From NCBI RefSeq assembly GCF_905203285.1, contig NZ_CAJKVK010000084.1:1-8306 (forward strand): a stretch of 8,306 bases of DNA, in the 5' to 3' direction. Source of the DNA: an uncultured Succinatimonas sp. (GTDB lineage: Bacteria > Pseudomonadota > Gammaproteobacteria > Enterobacterales > Succinivibrionaceae). The notes beneath the pieces are model-generated. The model was not told the origin of the DNA, did not search any database, and was given only the letters and a program-made list of their open reading frames with translations. A program made the position numbers and the translations under genes. This document shows positions 1-5,319 of the stretch, piece after piece. Position 1 is the first letter of the stretch; each line of letters starts with the position of its first letter.

Positions 1-74
1 ATAATATATTTATATCTGATAAATATTTTTAATATTACAATTCAAAGAATTACCTATTAATCAAATAAATCTTT

Positions 75-608
75 ATGTCTGAAATTATTTTAGGGATAGA
101 TCCCGGCTCGCGTAAAACCGGTTATGGAGTAATTAAATCCCAAGGATCTTCTCTTATTTATTTAGGATCGGGATGTATTAATGCCGGAAACGGCGTTTTA
201 TATAAGCGTTTGCAGACTATTTTTGTTGCCGTATCAACTATTATCGAACAATTTTCTCCTACGGTTTTTGCCATTGAGGAAACTTTTTTGTCAAAAAACG
301 TACAGTCAACCGTTAAGCTTTCCGAGGCAAGAGCGGCGGCGATAATTGCAGGCTCTAATGCGGGTCTTGATATTTACGAGTACACTCCGCGTCAGATAAA
401 GCAAGCGGTCGTGGGATATGGAGCTGCGCAAAAGCACCAGGTTCAATATATGGTTGAGCGTATTTTAAAATTATCGGGCACGCCTCAGTCTGATGCTGCT
501 GATGCTCTTGCTTGTGCGATTTGTCATGGTTATACGAGCGCAGTAACTAAGGCAATGCGCACTACAGAGCCTGTAGGAAATTTCGGACACGGCAGATTTC
601 AAAATTAA
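75..608 (+). CDS. ruvC: Crossover junction endodeoxyribonuclease RuvC (Holliday junction resolvase)
   Basis: RuvC is a cytoplasmic Mg2+-dependent nuclease that cuts Holliday junctions symmetrically, working with RuvAB at the end of recombination. The 177-residue product is close to the 173 of E. coli. The RNase H-like acidic residues are all visible: D9 in GIDPGSRKTGYG, E68 in FAIEETF, and D140 and D143 in SDAADALA, matching E. coli D7, E66, D138 and D141. The FLSKN and KLSEARAAAI stretches match the family core. ATG at 75 is the only plausible start because the conserved GIDPG lies just after it, yet no clear Shine-Dalgarno sequence precedes it. A 79-nt gap separates it from ruvA, so it may be transcribed apart from ruvAB, as in E. 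coli. Identification is very secure. Confidence 0.97.
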   Translation: MSEIILGIDPGSRKTGYGVIKSQGSSLIYLGSGCINAGNGVLYKRLQTIFVAVSTIIEQFSPTVFAIEETFLSKNVQSTVKLSEARAAAIIAGSNAGLDIYEYTPRQIKQAVVGYGAAQKHQVQYMVERILKLSGTPQSDAADALACAICHGYTSAVTKAMRTTEPVGNFGHGRFQN

Positions 609-654
609 AGTAAGCAAAAACCTTCTTTTTAGTTTTTAAAAAAGCTCAATAAGA

Positions 655-660
655 TATAAT
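655..660 (+). promoter_or_regulatory. Putative -10 box of a ruvA promoter
   Basis: A perfect TATAAT lies in the ruvC-ruvA gap, 27 nt before the ruvA start codon. It is preceded by an A/T-rich stretch (T and A tracts at 626-643). No good -35 is seen: a 17-nt spacer would put it at 632-637 (GTTTTT). No LexA-type CTG(N10)CAG box is visible in the gap. In such AT-rich DNA a TATAAT can arise by chance, so this is moderate evidence for an internal promoter driving ruvAB and possibly the tol genes. Confidence 0.45.
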
Positions 661-674
661 TTGCCTTAAAAATT

Positions 675-680
675 AAGGAG
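675..680 (+). promoter_or_regulatory. Shine-Dalgarno AAGGAG fixing the TTG start of ruvA
   Basis: AAGGAG lies 7 nt before TTG at 688. It supports the non-ATG start, which also places the conserved RuvA N-terminus (xGxLRGxV) at residue 2 onward. Confidence 0.85.
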
Positions 681-687
681 AAAAATT

Positions 688-1311
688 TTGTTTGGCAGTT
701 TACGCGGAAGAGTTTTAAGAATTGACGGTGTTACGGTATTAATTGAGGTTAACGGCGTAGGTTATGAAGTTGAAATGCCGGTTACTTCTCTTGCAAAAAT
801 TTCCGTCAATGAAGAAGAATTTATCTATGTTCATCATGTAGTACGCGAAGATGATGAGCTTTTGTATGGCTTTTGTGATTTAAGTGATAGGACATTATTT
901 AGAGAACTTATAAAAGTAAACGGAGTCGGTCCTAAACTTGCGCTAGCGGTTTTATCTTCGTTTAACGCACATGATTTTATTATTGCAGTGACAAGCGGCA
1001 GAACCAGCGCTTTAACTCAAGTGCCCGGAATAGGGAAAAAGACTGCCGAGCGCCTTATGGTTGAGCTAAAAGACAGACTTGATAAGTTGCCGATTACAAA
1101 AGACGCAAACGTTGCTGATTTAAATAAAGAAAGCGGTATGGCGGCAGTAATAGATAATATTGCCGTAGATGAAGCCGTATCGGCGTTAATCGGCTTAGGC
1201 TATAAAGAAACTTTAGCGCTTGAATATGTCAACAGCGTTGCCAAAGAAGGAATGGATACGAAACAAATTATTGTAGCTGCACTTGCCTTGATTTCAGGAG
1301 GTAAGCGCTGA
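688..1311 (+). CDS. ruvA: Holliday junction branch migration protein RuvA
   Basis: RuvA forms tetramers that hold the Holliday junction in a square-planar state and load the RuvB motors. The 207-residue product compares with 203 in E. coli. Domain I is an OB fold (about 1-63, with IEVNGVGYEVEMP). The acidic pin that separates strands is E54-D55 in VREDDELLYGF. Domain II carries two helix-hairpin-helix motifs, VNGVGPKLA (about 77-85) and VPGIGKKTA (112-120). A flexible linker (about 135-155) leads to the RuvB-binding domain III (about 156-207, DEAVSALIGLGY). The start is TTG at 688, supported by AAGGAG 7 nt upstream and by alignment with family N-termini. Its stop codon shares one base with the ruvB start, which indicates translational coupling. 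Confidence 0.97.
   Translation: MFGSLRGRVLRIDGVTVLIEVNGVGYEVEMPVTSLAKISVNEEEFIYVHHVVREDDELLYGFCDLSDRTLFRELIKVNGVGPKLALAVLSSFNAHDFIIAVTSGRTSALTQVPGIGKKTAERLMVELKDRLDKLPITKDANVADLNKESGMAAVIDNIAVDEAVSALIGLGYKETLALEYVNSVAKEGMDTKQIIVAALALISGGKR
1296..1302 (+). promoter_or_regulatory. Strong Shine-Dalgarno AGGAGGT for ruvB, inside ruvA
   Basis: AGGAGGT lies in the last codons of ruvA, 8 nt before ATG 1311. It is nearly the full anti-Shine-Dalgarno complement and is the main reason for accepting the N-terminally extended RuvB start. Confidence 0.9.
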
Positions 1312-2441
1312 TGGTCGAGAAATATATAAAAGAAGATGAATTTTCTTCTGTTAAGGAAAGCGGCGGAATTGTTGCTGATAATTTAAGTATAAATTCGGTA
1401 ATCCGTCCTGAAGCGGATGCAAGCGAAATTGAAGCAGAAGCCGGCGGTTTGGGAGCTGCTGAAGATAGGGCTTTACGACCTAAAACCCTTAAAGATTATA
1501 TCGGACAGGAAGATGTTAAAAGTCAGCTGGAGATTGCTCTTGCTGCGGCTAAAAAGCGCGGTGAGGCTTTGGATCATGTTTTGATTTTCGGACCTCCGGG
1601 ACTTGGTAAAACAACGCTGTCAAATATTATCGCCAATGAACTTGGCGTACATCTTTCGCAGACTTCAGGTCCTGCTTTGGAGAAAAAAGGCGATGCTGCC
1701 GCTCTTTTGACCAATTTGCAGCCTCGCGATGTGATTTTTATAGATGAAATTCATCGGCTATCTCCTGTCATTGAAGAATTTATGTATCCTGCGATGGAAG
1801 ACTATCAGGTTGACATAATGACAGGCGAAGGTCCGTCTGCCCGCTCCATTAAGATAGGTCTTGCTCCGTTTACTCTAATCGGTGCCACGACAAAGGCAGG
1901 AACGTTAACTTCACCTCTAAGAGCCCGTTTCGGTATTATTCTACAGCTGTCATATTACACGCCGTCAGAACTTTTTTTGATTATCAAAGCCAGCGCTAAG
2001 AAACTTAAAATTAAAATAGATAAAGACGGAGCAATGGAAATTGCCGCACGTTCCCGCGGAACTCCGCGAATTGCCAATCGTCTATTAAAAAGAGTTCGGG
2101 ACTATGCTGAAGTCCGCGGTAATGGTGAGATTAATGTATTAATAGCCAAAGCTGCGCTTGATCTGCAAAAAATCGACCCAGACGGATTTGATGATTTTGA
2201 CAGACAGTATTTACGTTCCGTAATTCTTGATTTTAACGGCGGTCCTGTAGGAGTTGAAAGTCTAGCTGCTTCTTTAGGACATGATCGTGAAACTTTAGAA
2301 AGCGTTGTTGAGCCGTACTTAATTCAGCAAGGATTTATCCAGAGAACTCGCAGCGGCCGCGTCGCTACCAAAAAAGCTTATGACAAGTTCGGTCTTAGTA
2401 AAGCCGATTCAACTGATTTATTTAAAGATGCCGGTTTATAA
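1311..2441 (+). CDS. ruvB: Holliday junction branch migration ATPase RuvB
   Basis: RuvB is the hexameric AAA+ motor that pulls DNA through the RuvA-bound junction. Visible motifs are Walker A GPPGLGKT (94-101), Walker B FIDEIH (143-148), sensor 1 GATT (191-194), an arginine-finger region SPLRARF (201-207), sensor 2 GTPR (250-253) and a winged-helix domain (about 302-360) ending GFIQRTRSGRVAT. The product is 376 residues against 336 in E. coli. From recalled E. coli sequence, about 32 extra residues lie before the conserved RPK motif and about 8 at the C-terminus, with no internal gaps needed. The extra N-terminus (about 1-50) is polar and acidic. ATG 1311 is preferred because of AGGAGGT upstream and because the next Met is residue 158, inside the ATPase domain. 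It overlaps ruvA by one base. Confidence 0.97.
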   Translation: MVEKYIKEDEFSSVKESGGIVADNLSINSVIRPEADASEIEAEAGGLGAAEDRALRPKTLKDYIGQEDVKSQLEIALAAAKKRGEALDHVLIFGPPGLGKTTLSNIIANELGVHLSQTSGPALEKKGDAAALLTNLQPRDVIFIDEIHRLSPVIEEFMYPAMEDYQVDIMTGEGPSARSIKIGLAPFTLIGATTKAGTLTSPLRARFGIILQLSYYTPSELFLIIKASAKKLKIKIDKDGAMEIAARSRGTPRIANRLLKRVRDYAEVRGNGEINVLIAKAALDLQKIDPDGFDDFDRQYLRSVILDFNGGPVGVESLAASLGHDRETLESVVEPYLIQQGFIQRTRSGRVATKKAYDKFGLSKADSTDLFKDAGL

Positions 2442-2442
2442 C

Positions 2443-2859
2443 ATGAATGATTTTTCAGTAAATTTTCGTGTGTACTATGAAGATACCGACGCAGGCGGTA
2501 TCGTGTACCACTCCAATTATCTTAAATTTTGCGACAAAGCTCGTACCGAATGGCTTCGTGCTATGGGTATGTCGCAAAATAAGATGCTTGAGGATAAAGA
2601 AGGCTTTGTTATTGTTAATTTGAGCGCTCATTATAAACATAGTGCAAAGCTTGACGATATGCTCAAAGTGACTTGTGCGGTCAGCAAGCTGCGTAAGGTA
2701 GCTATTTCTTTTTCTCAGCAGATTTTTAATGAGAAAAATGAACTCTTATTTGAGCTAGAATGTGATGTTGCTTTTATCAATATGAAAACGGGACTGCCCA
2801 AAGCGATGCCAAGTGAAGCCTATCAATACGCACAAGGCTTTTTAACACAAAAATCATAA
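2443..2859 (+). CDS. ybgC: Tol-Pal-associated acyl-CoA thioesterase YbgC
   Basis: YbgC is a small cytoplasmic hotdog-fold thioesterase of the 4-hydroxybenzoyl-CoA thioesterase type. It hydrolyses acyl-CoA esters and has been linked to phospholipid metabolism in other bacteria; its role in Tol-Pal function is unclear. The signature YYEDTDAGGIVYHSNYLKF (about residues 11-29) contains the likely catalytic D16, aligned with E. coli D18, and H23. The start chosen is ATG 2443, one base after the ruvB stop, giving 138 residues against 134 in E. coli. Upstream in-frame ATGs at 2380 and 2428 lie inside ruvB and would add residues unlike the family. No Shine-Dalgarno sequence is evident, so translation is probably coupled to ruvB. 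tolQ follows after 19 nt. Confidence 0.94.
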   Translation: MNDFSVNFRVYYEDTDAGGIVYHSNYLKFCDKARTEWLRAMGMSQNKMLEDKEGFVIVNLSAHYKHSAKLDDMLKVTCAVSKLRKVAISFSQQIFNEKNELLFELECDVAFINMKTGLPKAMPSEAYQYAQGFLTQKS

Positions 2860-2878
2860 TATTGGAGTTATAAAAATA

Positions 2879-3859
2879 ATGCAAGGAAGTGACGGCGCTC
2901 TTTCTTTTACCGAGCTTGTTTTAAATGCCAGTTTTTTGGTACAGCTTGTAATGTTGTTTTTGCTGATTCTGTCGGTTGTTTCTTGGACAATTATCATTCA
3001 GCGCAGTAATCAGTATAAATTAGGCCGTAAAAAGGCTGATGAGTTTGAAGAAAAATTCTGGTCGGGAATTGATTTGAACAATCTTTATCAAGATTGTGTT
3101 AAGCGTCAGCATTCTTTAATCGGCCTTGAGGTGATTTACAGCGCAGGCTTTAAAGAGTTCGTGCGCCTTGTCAATTCAGGCCCTGCAGATCAGGATGTGG
3201 TGATGGACGGAACCTACAGACAGATGAAGGTTGCGGCTTCTCGTGAAATTGAGAACCTTGAAACTCATTTGCCTACTCTTGCAACTATCGGCTCTATAAG
3301 CCCTTATATCGGATTGTTCGGAACCGTTTGGGGTATTATGCACGCCTTTGTTGCTTTGGCTGCAGTTAAAAACGCAACGTTATCCATGGTCGCGCCTCCG
3401 ATTGCTGAAGCTTTGATTGCAACGGCTATGGGCCTTTTTGCCGCAATTCCTGCAGTCATGTTTTATAACCGTTTTACTACAAAACTTGAAGCGCTTGAAA
3501 ACCGTTATTTAAATTTTATGGATGAATTTGCGACCATTTTAAATCGTCGTTTAGTTACCATTAAAAGCGCAAATGCAAAACGAGAAGAAGCACAAAATCA
3601 GGTAAAGCCTCGCAGCTTTAATGATTTTGCTTCAAGAAATACTTCATCTTCTTATCGTAATCAGGAATATGCGGAAAATTCTTATAAAGAAGAGGAGCGT
3701 TTTGTAAAAAAGCCGATGGCTGAAGGTCCTACTTATAGAGTGGGAAACATGCGCCGAAGTCATGAAAATAATGAAGAAAGTTCTTTAAGAAGCGGAGCTC
3801 CTTCAAGTTTGCGCAGCTTATCCGGTAGGGGCAATATCAATAACGGACAAGGGTCTTAA
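2879..3859 (+). CDS. tolQ: Tol-Pal system proton-channel subunit TolQ with long C-terminal tail
   Basis: TolQ (MotA/TolQ/ExbB family) forms the inner-membrane pentamer around TolR that converts proton motive force into movement of TolA. Three membrane segments are seen at about 18-40, 133-160 and 170-197. The second includes SISPYIGLFGTVWGIMHAF with T149, and the third EALIATAMGLFAAIPAV with T182; these match E. coli T145 and T178, which line the ion path. A large cytoplasmic loop (about 45-130) contains FWSGIDL and ENLETHLP. Homology to the 230-residue E. coli protein ends near residue 234. The remaining roughly 92 residues are polar, rich in Ser, Arg, Asn and Glu, with no membrane segment, and should lie in the cytoplasm. 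GGAG at 2864-2867 supports ATG 2879, although the 11-nt spacing is long. tolR begins 5 nt after the stop. Confidence 0.96.
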   Translation: MQGSDGALSFTELVLNASFLVQLVMLFLLILSVVSWTIIIQRSNQYKLGRKKADEFEEKFWSGIDLNNLYQDCVKRQHSLIGLEVIYSAGFKEFVRLVNSGPADQDVVMDGTYRQMKVAASREIENLETHLPTLATIGSISPYIGLFGTVWGIMHAFVALAAVKNATLSMVAPPIAEALIATAMGLFAAIPAVMFYNRFTTKLEALENRYLNFMDEFATILNRRLVTIKSANAKREEAQNQVKPRSFNDFASRNTSSSYRNQEYAENSYKEEERFVKKPMAEGPTYRVGNMRRSHENNEESSLRSGAPSSLRSLSGRGNINNGQGS

Positions 3860-3864
3860 AGAAA

Positions 3865-4290
3865 ATGCGTAAATATTCATCAAGGCGCCGTACCCGTCCT
3901 GTAGCGGAGATTAATGTAGTACCGTACATTGATGTCATGCTGGTGCTGCTTGTGATATTCATTGCCACAGCTCCGGTGGTTATGCAGGGTGTTACCGTTG
4001 ATTTGCCTAAAGCTGAAGCGGAAACAATGAATGAAGATCAGAAAACTCCTATCATTGCAACAGTTGACAGGGCCGGACAGTATTTTGTGAGTATTGATAC
4101 TTCGTCGACAAAAATGCCTGATTTGGATGCGGTTGGAAACTTTGTAGCTCAGGAATTGTCAAAAGATCCGTCGCGTCCTGTAGTTGTCCAAGGGGATGCT
4201 CAGGTGCCGTATGACGCGGTAATTCAATTAATGAACGCGCTTAAAAACAGTGGAGTCAACAGTGTCGGATTGGTAACCGATCCGCTGTGA
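3865..4290 (+). CDS. tolR: Tol-Pal system inner-membrane subunit TolR
   Basis: TolR (ExbD/TolR family) is the second stator component, with one membrane helix and a periplasmic domain thought to contact peptidoglycan. The 141-residue product matches the usual size (142 in E. coli). A short Arg-rich cytoplasmic N-terminus (2-11) is followed by the membrane helix (about 17-39), which holds the essential protonatable D23 in VVPYIDVMLVLLVIF. The periplasmic domain contains VDLPKA (45-50), GQYFVSID and the closing VNSVGLVTDPL typical of the family. ATG 3865 sits 5 nt after the tolQ stop. The ribosome site is weak (AAGGG at 3849-3853, 11 nt away), so coupling to tolQ is likely. Confidence 0.96.
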   Translation: MRKYSSRRRTRPVAEINVVPYIDVMLVLLVIFIATAPVVMQGVTVDLPKAEAETMNEDQKTPIIATVDRAGQYFVSIDTSSTKMPDLDAVGNFVAQELSKDPSRPVVVQGDAQVPYDAVIQLMNALKNSGVNSVGLVTDPL

Positions 4291-4293
4291 GGT
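4289..4293 (+). promoter_or_regulatory. Shine-Dalgarno GAGGT fixing the GTG start of tolA
   Basis: GAGGT overlaps the tolR stop codon and lies 4 nt before GTG 4298. The short Lys-containing N-terminus and membrane helix that follow agree with this start. Confidence 0.75.
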
Positions 4294-4297
4294 AAAC

Positions 4298-5272
4298 GTG
4301 AAAATAAATTTAGGTACGGCCTTTGTCGGTGCTTTAATTTTACATTTGGCGCTTATCGGAATTTTGGCTTCCAATATTTCACTTGATAAGCCGGAAAAGC
4401 CCGAAGACGGGATGGAAAATATTATGCACGCAGTTATGGTTTCCCCTCCGGCAAAAGGAAGTGAACAAGGACGTAAAAAAGATTCTAATGTCGTAAAAAA
4501 ACAAGATCCTGCAACTACTAAAGCTAATGAGGAAAAGCGTCGTCAGGCTGAAGCAGATCTTGAAAAACGTGTTGCAGAACAAAAAGCAGCAGAGCAAAAG
4601 CGCCAGGCAGATTTGGCTTTAAAGAAAGCAGAGGAAGCAAAGAAAAAAGCTGAAGCTGAAAAGAAAGCATTAGAAGAGAAGAAAAAAGCCGAAGAGGCTA
4701 AGAAAAAGGCTGAAGCCGAAAAGAAAGCTTTAGAAGAAAAGAAAAAAGCCGAAGAGGCTAAGAAAAAGGCTGAAGCTGAAAAGAAAGCTTTAGAGGAGAA
4801 GAAAAAAGCCGAGGAAGCTAAGAAAAAGGCTGAAGCCGAAAAGAAGGCTTTAGAGGAAAAGCAAAAAGCTGAAGAAGAGGCTAAAAAGAAAGCCGAAGCT
4901 GAAGCAAAGCGTAAAGCCGATGCTAAGAAAGCCGCTGATGCACTTGAAGAAGAATTGTTCGGTACCGCTGACGGAGTAGAAGGTGGGCAAGGCCTTGGAG
5001 GAGGTTCGGGAATTGCTTCGCAATACGGTGCAAAAGTTCAGACTTTGATTGAACAGCAGTGGCGTATCGATCCTTCAATGCAAGGAAAGACAGTTGTCGT
5101 TACGATCCAAGTAGGATCTGACGGGGTTATTTCCGGTGAAAAATGTCGTGGTGATAAACGTGTCTGTGATTCGGCATTGAATACCTTAAGACTTATCGGA
5201 ATGCTGCCTATGCCTCCAAGAGAGTGCAAAGACTGTAATAACATAGTAATAACTATGACTCCTAAGCTTTAG
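4298..5272 (+). CDS. tolA: Tol-Pal system trans-periplasmic protein TolA
   Basis: TolA is anchored in the inner membrane by one helix and reaches across the periplasm to TolB, Pal and the outer membrane, driven by TolQR. The 324-residue product has domain I with a membrane helix (about 8-27, containing H16), domain II (about 75-220), a long Lys/Ala/Glu-rich helix with four exact 20-residue repeats at 109-188, a Gly-rich hinge (about 224-240, GGQGLGGGSG) and domain III (about 241-324). Domain III starts SQYGAKVQTLIEQQW and has the usual GKTVVVTIQVGSDGVI and PMPP elements. It holds four cysteines, C283, C290, C310 and C313. E. coli TolA has two, only one of which (C290) appears equivalent. The protein is shorter than E. 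coli TolA (421). The GTG start is supported by GAGGT. Confidence 0.94.
   Translation: MKINLGTAFVGALILHLALIGILASNISLDKPEKPEDGMENIMHAVMVSPPAKGSEQGRKKDSNVVKKQDPATTKANEEKRRQAEADLEKRVAEQKAAEQKRQADLALKKAEEAKKKAEAEKKALEEKKKAEEAKKKAEAEKKALEEKKKAEEAKKKAEAEKKALEEKKKAEEAKKKAEAEKKALEEKQKAEEEAKKKAEAEAKRKADAKKAADALEEELFGTADGVEGGQGLGGGSGIASQYGAKVQTLIEQQWRIDPSMQGKTVVVTIQVGSDGVISGEKCRGDKRVCDSALNTLRLIGMLPMPPRECKDCNNIVITMTPKL
4622..4861 (+). repeat. Four 60-bp tandem repeats within tolA
   Basis: Four consecutive 60-bp units at 4622-4681, 4682-4741, 4742-4801 and 4802-4861 each encode the same 20 residues, KKAEEAKKKAEAEKKALEEK. Neighbouring units differ at about 10, 3 and 5 bases, all third-position changes that leave the protein unchanged. 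A degenerate fifth unit, with one extra Glu, follows at residues 189-211. The units build the domain II helix, so copy number would set its length. Confidence 0.95.
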
Positions 5273-5280
5273 CTTAAGCT
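5263..5280 (+). repeat. Inverted/direct repeat abutting a -10 box at the tolA-tolB junction
   Basis: TAAGCT (5263-5268) and AGCTTA (5271-5276) form an inverted repeat spaced by TT. AGCTTAAGCT (5271-5280) is a perfect 10-bp palindrome, and TAAGCT recurs at 5275-5280. The last base is also the first of the -10 box. It could be an operator, a small mRNA hairpin, or chance; the loops are too short for a strong hairpin. Confidence 0.35.
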
Positions 5281-5285
5281 ATAAT
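5280..5285 (+). promoter_or_regulatory. Putative -10 box of a tolB promoter
   Basis: TATAAT, a perfect consensus, lies 34 nt before the tolB ATG. The best -35 is ATGACT at 5255-5260 (four of six matches) with a long 19-nt spacer. E. coli is known to transcribe tolB-pal-ybgF separately from ybgC-tolQRA as well as by readthrough, so a promoter here is expected. The sequence alone is only suggestive. Confidence 0.5.
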
Positions 5286-5307
5286 TTTTAAAAACTTAGA
5301 ATTAAAA

Positions 5308-5314
5308 AAGGGGA
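5308..5314 (+). promoter_or_regulatory. Shine-Dalgarno AAGGGGA fixing the tolB start
   Basis: AAGGGGA lies 5 nt before ATG 5320. It is too close to the in-frame TTG at 5317 and too far from the ATG at 5329, so it selects 5320. Confidence 0.75.
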
Positions 5315-5319
5315 TTTTG

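Noticed and set aside
39..51. AATTC-AAA-GAATT inverted repeat upstream of ruvC
   Set aside because: It has a five-base arm in very AT-rich DNA, with no link to a clear promoter; chance is sufficient.
616..644. A/T hairpins after ruvC as a terminator
   Set aside because: Several overlapping T-tract/A-tract pairings are possible, but none has a GC core and they are mutually exclusive; this is typical of AT-rich spacer.
2380..2442. Upstream in-frame ATGs (2380, 2428) as ybgC starts
   Set aside because: They lie inside ruvB, lack usable ribosome sites, and add residues that do not fit the family N-terminus; ATG 2443 gives the expected length.
4379..4597. Reverse-strand open frame opposite tolA
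   Set aside because: It is the complement of the Lys/Glu-rich tolA coding region, giving Phe/Leu-rich nonsense with no recognisable domain. The same applies to other minus-strand frames opposite ybgC, tolA, pal and cpoB.
5317..5319. TTG as the tolB start
   Set aside because: It sits directly before ATG 5320, only 2 nt from the Shine-Dalgarno sequence, and ATG 5320 has better spacing.
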